NCBI GenBank assembly: GCA_022450045.1
Contig: JAKURD010000005.1
Span: 62,001 to 126,000 of the forward strand
Source: Gracilimonas sp.
GTDB taxonomy: Bacteria; Bacteroidota; Rhodothermia; Balneolales; Balneolaceae
Length of the DNA stretch: 64,000 nt
Reading direction: 5' to 3'
The translations under genes were made by a program, and so were the position numbers. Shown one piece after another: positions 1 through 8,508 of the stretch (positions are counted from its first letter, which is position 1; every line of letters starts with the position of its first letter). The notes under the pieces were generated by a model. The model was given only the letters and a program-made list of their open reading frames with translations, made no database searches and was not told the origin of the DNA.

Positions 1-41
1 GGGATGTTGTTCTTTCCAAGAAAATGACACTTATAAAGTAA
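1..41 (+). CDS. C-terminal tail of a probable T9SS-sorted protein (partial)
   Basis: The frame starting at base 3 reads DVVLSKKMTLIK and then stops at TAA (39-41). A short hydrophobic-basic ending of the form xxKKMTLIK is typical of the type A sorting domain (Por secretion C-terminal domain) on proteins exported by the type IX secretion system. Only 12 residues are visible, so the body of the protein is unknown. It lies 12 bases before a GH13 lipoprotein gene on the same strand, so it may belong to the same glucan locus. The call rests on the tail motif alone. Confidence 0.5.
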   Translation, partial: DVVLSKKMTLIK

Positions 42-53
42 GCAGGATATATA

Positions 54-2426
54 ATGAGATCAGGTTTGAAAACGTTATCCGGATTATTCATAGCCACGCT
101 GATTATAGCGGGCTGTACGTCACCCATTGATGCACCACGCGAATCAGAGATCGTTGGGCTTGTCTCACCGGTAACGTTGCAGCAAGATACAACTGAAATT
201 GCTACGGCCGACTATTTTAAATCTCACTCACTTATCGATTCGGTTCAGGCACCGACAGGGCTTGAAGCCGAATTAAGCAGTAACAAATCTCTCATTACCA
301 TAACAGGCTCGGTTCAGCAGCCACTTGATGTGCTTACAGTATGGGCTGACGGATATGCTTATGATCTTCTGATGAAGGCATCAAGTAAGAAAAAGGTCAC
401 GATCACTTTTGATCCTGATGGCGACAATGTGTCATCTGTTAAGCTCAAGGGTGAGATGAATAACTGGAATCCGAATGCAGCCGTGCTCGAAAAAAACGGT
501 GACGTTTGGGAAACAACCCTTTTGGTCAATAGGGGCATTTATCAATACGTATTTGTTGTAGATGGTAACGAAATGCCTGATCCAGATAATCCAAATACGA
601 TTTCAAATGGTATGGGGGGAGCTAATTCCATCCTCACAGTGGGAAATCCTGATACTGAAAAACTGTATCTGGATACCTACGATCAATCCGGTCCTTCTGT
701 TTATTTGAAAACTGAAGCTCCTGAAAATACGATTGTATTCTGGGAAAATTATCAGATAAACACTATATATCAGGATGGCAACGTAAGTTTTGAGATACCA
801 TCTAATGCCCAGCTCATGGAGCGGTCACATCTCAGGGCATGGACCTTTGATGAGGAGGGAAGGGTATCAAATGATGTTTTGATTCCTCTCAGCAATGGAC
901 GGATAATTGAATCAACAGAAGACCTTAACAGAAAAGACTATCAAAACTGGAATATGTATTTTGTTCTGATAGATCGTTTTAAGGATGGCAATCCCTCAAA
1001 TACAAAAAAAGTGGATGACCCGGATATTTATCCCAAAGCTAATTACTACGGTGGTGATTTAGCAGGGATCATCCAGAAAATAGAGGATGGTTATTTCGAA
1101 AGTATTGGTGTGAATACACTATGGTTGTCACCGATCACTCAAAACCCGGAAGGAGCTTACGGGTTATGGGATAAAGGCGGCGTCACCACTAAGTTTTCAG
1201 GCTACCATGGATACTGGCCCATATCATCCTCAAAAGTGGATTATCGGTTTGGAACGGAAGATGAGTTCCGTGAACTGCTGGATGTGGCGCATGTAAACAA
1301 TATTAGCGTAATCCTTGATTACGTGGCCAATCATGTTCACGAAGAACATCCTGTCTATCAAAGAAATCCCGATTGGGCAACCGATCTGTATCTGCCAGAT
1401 GGAACCCTGAATATTGGGCTCTGGGACGAACAACGCCTTACCACCTGGTTCGATACCTTTATGCCAACGCTGGATTTCTCAAGGGATGAAGTAGTGGAGA
1501 CGATGACGGATTCAGCTTTATTTTGGGTGAAAGAATTTGACCTGGATGGTTTTCGTCACGATGCCACCAAACATATTCAGCTTGAGTTCTGGAGAACCCT
1601 CACACGAAAGATCAAAGACTCCGTAACCATCCCAACGGGCAAACAAGTATTTCAGATCGGAGAGACCTATGGCAGCAGAGAATTGGTGGCAAGCTACATC
1701 AACTCGGGGATGTTAGACAGTCAGTTTGACTTTAATATGTATGATTCCGGCTTGAATACCTTCGGTCAGGGAAATTCCTTTGAACACCTTCGAACGCAGC
1801 TTCAGGAAAGTTTTAATTACTACGGATACCACAATCTAATGGGCTACATTTCAGGCAATCATGACAAAACGAGATTTATTACCCTGACGAGTGGGGAAGT
1901 AGCCTGGGATGAAGACGGCAAACTGGCCGGCTGGACCCGTGAGATCGAAGATCCGCAAGCTTTTGCTTACGACCGCCTGAGTATGTTCCATGCCTTCAAC
2001 CAGACCATCCCCGGAATCCCGGTAACCTATCAGGGCGATGAGTACGGTCAGCCCGGAGCGAACGACCCTGACAACCGCCGCTGGATGGAATTTGAAGAAG
2101 AAGAACTTAACGAACTTGAACTCCGAAATCGAAATATCTACCGAACACTTACGGAACTCAGAAATACAGAAATGGCGCTAACGTATGGCGATTTCCAATT
2201 TCACACCACTACCGATCATACGCTTGCTTATTCCAGGGCATATTTTGATGATCAGGCAATTGTTGTCTTCAATAAATCAGATCAAACTCAGGAAATTGAG
2301 ATAGAGCTCAGGGAAGAATTCGATTATTCAGGATTAACCGCACAGTTTGGCAATGACTTCAGGGTGGAAGACGGACGGCTGTACGTTACGCTTCCATCAA
2401 ACCAATTTGAAATATTAACTCTCTAA
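54..2426 (+). CDS. GH13 alpha-amylase-family lipoprotein with N-terminal glycogen-binding-like domain
   Basis: Secreted glycosidase acting on alpha-1,4-glucans, probably a neopullulanase/cyclomaltodextrinase-like enzyme. Residues 1-21 form a lipoprotein signal with lipobox IIAGC (Cys21). Residues about 115-195 resemble a CBM48/AMPK-type glycogen-binding fold (KGEMNNWNP, then YQYVFVVDG). The GH13 barrel starts near residue 300 (FVLIDRFKDGNPSN) and carries all four conserved regions: VILDYVANHV, GFRHDATKH (nucleophile Asp503), QIGETYG (acid/base Glu537) and SGNHDKTR (Asp604). The closing part is a beta-rich C-terminal domain. A second GH13 lipoprotein follows after 9 bases, so the two are probably co-transcribed. 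The catalytic set is complete; the exact substrate cannot be read from sequence. Confidence 0.93.
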   Translation: MRSGLKTLSGLFIATLIIAGCTSPIDAPRESEIVGLVSPVTLQQDTTEIATADYFKSHSLIDSVQAPTGLEAELSSNKSLITITGSVQQPLDVLTVWADGYAYDLLMKASSKKKVTITFDPDGDNVSSVKLKGEMNNWNPNAAVLEKNGDVWETTLLVNRGIYQYVFVVDGNEMPDPDNPNTISNGMGGANSILTVGNPDTEKLYLDTYDQSGPSVYLKTEAPENTIVFWENYQINTIYQDGNVSFEIPSNAQLMERSHLRAWTFDEEGRVSNDVLIPLSNGRIIESTEDLNRKDYQNWNMYFVLIDRFKDGNPSNTKKVDDPDIYPKANYYGGDLAGIIQKIEDGYFESIGVNTLWLSPITQNPEGAYGLWDKGGVTTKFSGYHGYWPISSSKVDYRFGTEDEFRELLDVAHVNNISVILDYVANHVHEEHPVYQRNPDWATDLYLPDGTLNIGLWDEQRLTTWFDTFMPTLDFSRDEVVETMTDSALFWVKEFDLDGFRHDATKHIQLEFWRTLTRKIKDSVTIPTGKQVFQIGETYGSRELVASYINSGMLDSQFDFNMYDSGLNTFGQGNSFEHLRTQLQESFNYYGYHNLMGYISGNHDKTRFITLTSGEVAWDEDGKLAGWTREIEDPQAFAYDRLSMFHAFNQTIPGIPVTYQGDEYGQPGANDPDNRRWMEFEEEELNELELRNRNIYRTLTELRNTEMALTYGDFQFHTTTDHTLAYSRAYFDDQAIVVFNKSDQTQEIEIELREEFDYSGLTAQFGNDFRVEDGRLYVTLPSNQFEILTL

Positions 2427-2435
2427 GAACCAACC

Positions 2436-3803
2436 ATGCACAAATTAACAAAGACATTTTTAGCCGCTATCACGGTTTCCGCACTTTTACTTTCATCTTG
2501 TGCGGCTCCTGAAGTAGAAGATATAAAACCGGTCGGCAATGTTGAGCATCCTGAATGGAGTAAGAATGCCAATATTTATGAGGTGAATATCCGTCAGTAT
2601 TCTGAGGAAGGAACCTTCAATGCTTTCCGTGAAGATCTGCCTCGTTTGCAGGAAATGGGGGTTAAGATCCTATGGCTGATGCCTATACATCCCATTGGAG
2701 AGGAGAATCGAAAAGGACCCTTGGGAAGCTATTACTCCGTACAGGATTATAAAGCCATAAATCCGAATTTTGGAACTGAGGAAGAATTTCGTGCTTTAGT
2801 TTATGAAGCGCATGAAAGAAATATGAAAGTGATCATTGACTGGGTAGCCAATCATACTGCCTGGGATAACCCCTGGACGGAGAACAAAGATTGGTACGAA
2901 CTGAATGAAGAAGGAAATTTCATTCCCCCGAGAGGAACCGACTGGACAGACGTGATTCAATTGGATTATGAGAATGAGGAAATGAGAGCCGCCATGACAG
3001 ATGCCATGGAATACTGGGTGCGTGAATTTGATATTGATGGGTATCGTGCTGATGTTGCCGGAATGGTTCCTCTGGATTTCTGGAAAAATGTGAGAGTCAA
3101 ACTGGACGATATCAAACCGGTATTTATGCTGGCAGAAGACGAAGGCCCTGAAATGCATGAAGCCTTTGATATGACCTATGCCTGGAGTTATGCTCACATT
3201 ATCCGTGAAATAGCAGCCGGTAATGATGATTTTGGAACTCTCGACAGCCTAATGAATGTGGAAGCAACCAAGTTCCCGGAAAGTGCCTATCGCATGTACT
3301 TTACAACCAACCATGACGAAAATTCATGGAATGGTACGGATCCCGGAATGTATGGAGATAATTTTGAGAATTTTGCCGTACTGTCTGCCACTATTGACGG
3401 GATGCCACTGATCTACAACGGACAGGAATCTGTATTAGATAAACAGCTTGAGTTCTTTGAAAAAGATGAAATTGAATGGAAGGATTACGCATACCAGCCG
3501 TTTTATACTATGCTTCTAAAACTTAGAGAGGATAATGAAGCTCTTTGGAACGGGCAATATGGCGGAGATTTAAATATTTATGAATCTCCTGAAGAAACCT
3601 ATGCATATAAAAGGGAGAAAGGTGATGATTGGGTCTTTGTATACCTCAATATCAGTATCGAACCAATTAATGTCTCTTTAGAAGAGTATGATATTCCTAC
3701 AGATGAATTTGCTTATGAGATTTACTCTGATCAATTACCTCCAACTGAGAATAATTACTTTGAAGTTGCTCCGAATTCATGGTTACTGATCGCAAATAAC
3801 TAA
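2436..3803 (+). CDS. GH13 alpha-amylase-family lipoprotein, compact form
   Basis: Second GH13 enzyme of the locus. It is a compact 455-residue protein without an extra N-terminal binding domain. The lipobox is LLSSC with Cys22. The barrel begins near residue 45 (NANIYEVNIRQYS). Conserved regions include VIIDWVANHT, DGYRADVAG (nucleophile Asp206), LAEDEG (acid/base Glu234) and TTNHDENSW (Asp294). The layout resembles periplasmic alpha-amylases of Bacteroidota. It sits 9 bases after the first GH13 gene and 46 bases before the MFS transporter, so it likely releases short maltodextrins for uptake. All catalytic residues are present. Confidence 0.93.
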   Translation: MHKLTKTFLAAITVSALLLSSCAAPEVEDIKPVGNVEHPEWSKNANIYEVNIRQYSEEGTFNAFREDLPRLQEMGVKILWLMPIHPIGEENRKGPLGSYYSVQDYKAINPNFGTEEEFRALVYEAHERNMKVIIDWVANHTAWDNPWTENKDWYELNEEGNFIPPRGTDWTDVIQLDYENEEMRAAMTDAMEYWVREFDIDGYRADVAGMVPLDFWKNVRVKLDDIKPVFMLAEDEGPEMHEAFDMTYAWSYAHIIREIAAGNDDFGTLDSLMNVEATKFPESAYRMYFTTNHDENSWNGTDPGMYGDNFENFAVLSATIDGMPLIYNGQESVLDKQLEFFEKDEIEWKDYAYQPFYTMLLKLREDNEALWNGQYGGDLNIYESPEETYAYKREKGDDWVFVYLNISIEPINVSLEEYDIPTDEFAYEIYSDQLPPTENNYFEVAPNSWLLIANN

Positions 3804-3849
3804 ATGTCTGTAAATAAACGGGAATAATATTTAAATACAGGTACCTCAT

Positions 3850-5394
3850 ATGTCACAAGAATTATTGAATAAAAGGCCTCGGCTCAGCTTCTGGGAGATA
3901 TGGAACATGAGTTTTGGCTTTTTGGGGATCCAATTTGGCTTCGCCCTTCAAAATGCCAACGTAAGCCGCATTTTCGAAACACTGGGAGCAAGTGTTGACG
4001 ACATTCCTATTCTCTGGATCGCGGCTCCATTAACGGGATTGGTGGTTCAGCCTATTATCGGGTATTTCAGTGACCGCACCTGGACTCGTTTGGGCAGAAG
4101 GAGGCCGTACTTTCTGTTTGGTGCTATTGCAGCTTCCATAGCGCTGGTGATTATGCCAAATTCTCCGGCTCTTTGGGTTGCCGCCGGCATGCTATGGATT
4201 ATGGATGCTTCCATCAATATATCTATGGAACCGTTTCGGGCATTTGTGGGAGATATGCTTCCTTCAGAGCAACGTACCAAAGGTTTTGCTATGCAGAGCT
4301 TTTTTATTGGAACCGGAGCAGTGGTTGCATCCGCGCTTCCGTGGATCCTGACTAATTGGTTTGGAGTAGCAAATACAGCTGCTCCGGGAATTATCCCGCC
4401 TTCCGTAAAGTGGTCTTTTTATCTTGGAGCTGTAGCCTTCATGGGTGCTGTAGCCTGGACGGTTTACAGAACCCAGGAATATTCCCCGGAACAGTTAAAG
4501 GCATTTGAAGATGCTGAGAAAGAAGAGATCGTAGATGAGAACGTACTTCGTGAAGTACCGATTGAAGCCGGAGATGGACAAAAAAAAATAAGCTTGGGAA
4601 GCATTTTTGCAGTATCGGGACTCATACTCACCTACCTGACCTATTTGTACACCTTAGATAAAGAAGTATATGTAGCAACCGGAGGTTTAGCAGTTGTTGG
4701 AATCATCATGTTAGTTGCAGGGTTTCTACAGAAATCAGGTAAAACCGAACAGGGATTGGTCGTGGTAATGCATGATTTTATTCATATGCCCAAGACCATG
4801 AAACAACTCGCTTTGGTTCAGTTTTTTTCCTGGTTTGCCTTATTTGCCATGTGGATTTATACCACCTCAGGCGTAACAGCTCATATTTACGGCACCAGCG
4901 ACACCACTTCTGCTTTGTATAATGAGGGGGCCGATTGGGTTGGCATAATGTTTGGAGTATATAACGGAATTGCCGCCATTGTTGCTTTTGGCTTAGCCCC
5001 CATGGCGAAGGTGCTCAGCCGTAAATGGGTACATGCCATTTCACTTATCCTTGGTGGTTTCGGGCTCATTTCGATCTATTTCTTCTCAAACCCCATGATG
5101 CTTATCATATCCATGATAGGGGTAGGCGTAGCCTGGGCTTCCATTTTAGCTATGCCCTATGCGATTTTAGCTGGTTCTATTCCTGTCCAAAAAATGGGAC
5201 TATATATGGGAATCTTTAATTTCTTCATCGTACTGCCACAATTATTGGCCGCAACGGTACTCGGATATGTCACAAGAACCTTTTTTGAAGGTCAGGCAGT
5301 ATATGCCTTAGTGCTGGGAGGTATTGTGATGATTATTGCTGCCGTCAGCATGTATTTTGTAGATGATGTAGATGAGCATGTGGACAAAGTATAG
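3850..5394 (+). CDS. MFS sugar transporter (SLC45/maltose-sucrose type)
   Basis: Polytopic inner-membrane carrier of 514 residues with about 12 hydrophobic segments. The opening WNMSFGFLGIQFGFALQNAN and the loop GYFSDRTWTRLGRRRPYFL are typical of the bacterial proton-coupled maltose/sucrose MFS carriers related to SLC45. A charged loop (about residues 215-245) separates the two halves. Position between GH13 genes suggests import of maltose or maltodextrins made by them. The substrate is inferred from neighbours. Confidence 0.88.
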   Translation: MSQELLNKRPRLSFWEIWNMSFGFLGIQFGFALQNANVSRIFETLGASVDDIPILWIAAPLTGLVVQPIIGYFSDRTWTRLGRRRPYFLFGAIAASIALVIMPNSPALWVAAGMLWIMDASINISMEPFRAFVGDMLPSEQRTKGFAMQSFFIGTGAVVASALPWILTNWFGVANTAAPGIIPPSVKWSFYLGAVAFMGAVAWTVYRTQEYSPEQLKAFEDAEKEEIVDENVLREVPIEAGDGQKKISLGSIFAVSGLILTYLTYLYTLDKEVYVATGGLAVVGIIMLVAGFLQKSGKTEQGLVVVMHDFIHMPKTMKQLALVQFFSWFALFAMWIYTTSGVTAHIYGTSDTTSALYNEGADWVGIMFGVYNGIAAIVAFGLAPMAKVLSRKWVHAISLILGGFGLISIYFFSNPMMLIISMIGVGVAWASILAMPYAILAGSIPVQKMGLYMGIFNFFIVLPQLLAATVLGYVTRTFFEGQAVYALVLGGIVMIIAAVSMYFVDDVDEHVDKV

Positions 5395-5475
5395 GTTGGT
5401 AATACTTACTTATGTGGAAATTGTTGCAACATCTCAGTAAATTGGTTGCAATAAATATTATTAAGTGAGAAAGCC

Positions 5476-5793
5476 GTGGGTAAGAAAGAAAAGAATAAAA
5501 AAGACATTGTTTGGTTTGGGATGAAACTGACTCCCGAAGAAAAGGCCAAGATCAAACTTTTGGCGAAAAGGAAGGGTGTCTCCCAAAAAGAAGCCGTTAT
5601 GAGTTTGGTGAATGACGAAGTAATAGAATATAAAGTGGAGCCTACTCCGGGTTCTTTGTTGGACAGAATGCAGCATCTCGTAGGAATCGTCGAAGACGCT
5701 CCAAGAGATTTATCGACCAATCCTAAATACATGGAAGACTTTGGTAAAGACAGTTTATATAGACGCCGGTCCAATAGTAGCGATTCTGAGTAA
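5476..5793 (+). CDS. Ribbon-helix-helix-type antitoxin-like protein
   Basis: Small basic 105-residue protein. A GTG start at 5476 is the first workable start. Residues 16-52 (MKLTPEEKAKIKLLAKRKG, then SQKEAVMSLVNDEV) have the strand-helix-helix pattern of CopG/Arc-type DNA-binding domains. The C-terminal half is the likely toxin-binding part. Its 3' end overlaps the downstream PIN gene by 53 bases in another frame, which is usual for VapBC-like pairs. Expected role: neutralise the PIN RNase and repress its own promoter. I do not recognise the exact family. Confidence 0.68.
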   Translation: MGKKEKNKKDIVWFGMKLTPEEKAKIKLLAKRKGVSQKEAVMSLVNDEVIEYKVEPTPGSLLDRMQHLVGIVEDAPRDLSTNPKYMEDFGKDSLYRRRSNSSDSE

Positions 5794-6163
5794 GAGGGAT
5801 GAGCATCACTTATGGGCTACCGAGAAAATAAGCGATATCGAAGTTAACCTCGTCACAACTTCAATTATTATTACAGAAGCTTTTCATCTTCTAAAAAAAG
5901 TCCCAAATGGTAAAACGGGGCTTTTTCGAACTGTTGAAGAAGGTTTTCTAAAAGTGGAAGAGTCTTATCCAAAAAATATGGAATTTATTCATGAAGGAGT
6001 TTTGAAATACACCAATATCGAAGCTTCGCTGGGAGATATAAGTCTTCTATCTATTATCGACAACCCGGAACATTCCAAGGTTTTTACACTGGATTATGAT
6101 TTCCATATTTATCGAGACAAAAAGGGAAATCCATTGGATCTGATTTCACCCTATAAGAACTAA
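5741..6163 (+). CDS. PIN-domain ribonuclease toxin (VapC-like)
   Basis: Protein of 140 residues with a single PIN domain. The four acidic positions expected of a Mg-dependent PIN nuclease are visible: Asp8 (VYIDAGPIVAIL), Glu46 (TSIIITEAFHLL), Asp99 (LGDISLLSI) and Asp118 (FTLDYDF). No ATG fits: the start is TTG at 5741, inside the antitoxin gene, because the first conserved strand begins only a few residues later. Translation is probably coupled to the antitoxin. The stop lies 8 bases before the next GH13 gene, so the pair sits inside the glucan transcription unit. Likely substrate is tRNA or another RNA, not deducible here. Confidence 0.82.
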   Translation: MVKTVYIDAGPIVAILSKRDEHHLWATEKISDIEVNLVTTSIIITEAFHLLKKVPNGKTGLFRTVEEGFLKVEESYPKNMEFIHEGVLKYTNIEASLGDISLLSIIDNPEHSKVFTLDYDFHIYRDKKGNPLDLISPYKN

Positions 6164-6171
6164 CTATTAAC

Positions 6172-7953
6172 ATGCTTCGATCTATCTTTTACACTGGCAT
6201 TTTATGTATTTCGGCACTTTTCACTTCCTGTACAGAATCAGGTGATAATCAAACTGAAAAATATACTGCCCCCGAATGGGCGGAAGGCATAGTTTGGTAT
6301 CAAATATTTCCAGAGCGTTTTCGGGATGGGGATCCTACTAATCAGCCTGACAGGGAGAGAGCCCGGGGCCCGGAAGGTTGGCATCCTACTGAGTGGACTC
6401 AGGATTGGTACAAGCGTGATAACTGGGAGAGTAATCACACCGAAGATTTTTATGCCGTGGTTAGAGAAAGAAGATATGGCGGTGACCTGCAAGGAGTGAT
6501 CGATAAGTTGGATTACCTGAAGGAATTAGGAGTAGGCGCTATCTATTTTAACCCGGTTTTTGATGCCCAATCCCTGCATAAATATGATGCTTCCTATTAT
6601 CACCACATCGACCGCAATTTTGGTACTGATCCGGAAGGTGATGTCGCTCAATTTCAGTCTGAAGATCCCGGTGATCCATCCACCTGGGAATGGACCTCTG
6701 CTGATTCTCTGTTTCTGAAGCTCATTCAAGAAGCTCATGATCGGGATCTGAAGATGGTGATTGACGGGGTCTGGAATCACACAGGAACTGAATTTTGGGC
6801 TTTTCAGGACCTGATTGAAAATCAGGAGGAATCAGCTTATAAAGACTGGTATATCGTCAATTCTTACGATGATCCCGCCACGCCCGATACCAATGAATTT
6901 GATCATGAAGGATGGTGGGGTTTTAAAGGCTTACCGGTTTTTAGAGAAGAAAAAGAAACGCTTATCAAGCCGGTAAGAGACCACATATTTGCAGTTACTA
7001 AACGATGGATGGATCCAAATGGAGATGGTGATCCATCAGATGGGATCGATGGCTGGCGGCTTGATGTAGCCGAAGAAGTGGGCAAGGAATTTTGGAAGGA
7101 GTGGCATGGCTTGATACGCGACATTAATCCTGAAGCCATTACGGTTGCTGAGATCTGGACAGACAAGGCAAAAGAATTTATTTCAGCAGATATGTTTACT
7201 TCAGTAATGAACTACCGATTTGCTTACGCCGCTAAAGATTTTCTGATCGATGATAAAATTGATACGGAGGAGTTTGTTGACAGGTTAGAGCAGATCGACA
7301 AAGACTATCCTGAAGGAGCCGGACACGTACTGCAAAACCTGATGGACAGCCATGATACGGCGAGATTGGCTTCATTTACGGTAAATCCCGGAATTGAATA
7401 TGAAGGTGAGAGTCATCCAAGGGGTGGATTTAAAGTACGAAAGCCAAATGAGCAGGAACGGCAAATTCAAAAGCTGGTTGCTTTGTTCCAGTTTACATGG
7501 AAGGGAGCACCGATGATCTATTATGGTACCGAATCCGGAATGTGGGGTGCGGATGATCCCGATGACCGAAAACCCATGGTATGGGAAGATCTGGAGTATG
7601 AACCGGAAACTCATCATCCATTTGGGGAGGAGCGGTCGTCAGATGATAATAATTTCGATGAGGAGCTTTTTGAACTCTATCAAAAACTGGCATATTTAAG
7701 GAATACGGAATCGGCATTGAAGTTTGGTACGGCAAAGTTTCTGAATCATGACAAAGAACAAAAAACGGTTCTTTTTCAACGAGATCACATGGGTAAAACG
7801 ATATGGATATTGCTGAACCGATCTAAGGAAGAGCAAACATTAGATCTAACAGAGTGGAGTGGAAAGGAATCGGTTCAGAATATGCTTTCAGGAGAAACTA
7901 TGGATTCAGCTGAGATCAAAATTGATCCCATTTCCGGCCTTATTTTGAAGTAG
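6172..7953 (+). CDS. GH13 alpha-amylase-family lipoprotein (third of locus)
   Basis: Third glycosidase of the locus, 593 residues, lipobox LFTSC with Cys20. The barrel opens with GIVWYQIFPERFRDGDPTN, the usual start of neopullulanase/cyclomaltodextrinase-like enzymes. Conserved regions are VIDGVWNHTG, DGWRLDVAEEV (nucleophile Asp298), VAEIWT (acid/base Glu327) and MDSHDTARL (Asp395). A short beta domain closes the protein. It follows the PIN toxin gene after 8 bases. Its preferred linkage cannot be told apart from sequence alone, but activity is expected. Confidence 0.93.
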   Translation: MLRSIFYTGILCISALFTSCTESGDNQTEKYTAPEWAEGIVWYQIFPERFRDGDPTNQPDRERARGPEGWHPTEWTQDWYKRDNWESNHTEDFYAVVRERRYGGDLQGVIDKLDYLKELGVGAIYFNPVFDAQSLHKYDASYYHHIDRNFGTDPEGDVAQFQSEDPGDPSTWEWTSADSLFLKLIQEAHDRDLKMVIDGVWNHTGTEFWAFQDLIENQEESAYKDWYIVNSYDDPATPDTNEFDHEGWWGFKGLPVFREEKETLIKPVRDHIFAVTKRWMDPNGDGDPSDGIDGWRLDVAEEVGKEFWKEWHGLIRDINPEAITVAEIWTDKAKEFISADMFTSVMNYRFAYAAKDFLIDDKIDTEEFVDRLEQIDKDYPEGAGHVLQNLMDSHDTARLASFTVNPGIEYEGESHPRGGFKVRKPNEQERQIQKLVALFQFTWKGAPMIYYGTESGMWGADDPDDRKPMVWEDLEYEPETHHPFGEERSSDDNNFDEELFELYQKLAYLRNTESALKFGTAKFLNHDKEQKTVLFQRDHMGKTIWILLNRSKEEQTLDLTEWSGKESVQNMLSGETMDSAEIKIDPISGLILK

Positions 7954-7980
7954 AATCTTATCTATCTTTAACCAAAAAAT

Positions 7981-8508
7981 ATGCGCCTCGAACAAAAACA
8001 ATTTGTTCCATTTATGATAGCCGTAGCGGTGATTACCATGATCGTGATCGTGCTGTCTTCCTTTAACTTCACCAATAAACAACACGAGCGTTTTGTGGAA
8101 AATGTAGCCGAGTCAGATTCTCTGACCATCATGAAAATGCGGGTTATAGGAGCTCAGGATTCAGTAAGTATTGTGGAGCTTAAAGGGCAGAAATCGATAT
8201 TGGTATTTTGGGCAAGCTGGTCAGACAAATCAACAGCTATGCTTAACGAGATCCAGCTTCTACAAAGAGATTCGGATTCGCTGCACGTTATTGCTGCAAT
8301 GGTGAAGGATGCGGAGGAATCCCTGGAGGATGAAAGAGAATATCCGAATTTTATTTATACCGATGGTGCCCATTTTTTCAATTACCTCAAAGTTCCAGGC
8401 TTCCCCACCTACATTTTATTTGATGAGGAATCTAATGTTCTTAAATCAAATATTGGCTATGAAAAGGGAATTGGACATGATTCTTTAAAGGTTTTTCTGA
8501 ATGAGTGA
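7981..8508 (+). CDS. Membrane-anchored thioredoxin-like protein lacking both active-site cysteines
   Basis: Residues 9-28 form one N-terminal hydrophobic anchor, and the remainder should face the periplasm. The strand ILVFWASWSDKS matches the active-site region of TlpA/ResA-type thioredoxin folds (normally FWATWCxxC), but both cysteines are serine (Ser81, Ser84). The cis-proline loop is present (VPGFPTYILFD). It therefore cannot do ordinary dithiol exchange and may act as a binding or chaperone-like module. Its last 8 bases overlap the start of the aminotransferase gene, so the two are translationally coupled. Confidence 0.75.
   Translation: MRLEQKQFVPFMIAVAVITMIVIVLSSFNFTNKQHERFVENVAESDSLTIMKMRVIGAQDSVSIVELKGQKSILVFWASWSDKSTAMLNEIQLLQRDSDSLHVIAAMVKDAEESLEDEREYPNFIYTDGAHFFNYLKVPGFPTYILFDEESNVLKSNIGYEKGIGHDSLKVFLNE

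Noticed and set aside
5406..5774. Minus-strand open frame (122 codons) opposite the RHH antitoxin
   Set aside because: It is antisense to the RHH gene, whose domain pattern and coupling to the PIN gene are stronger evidence.
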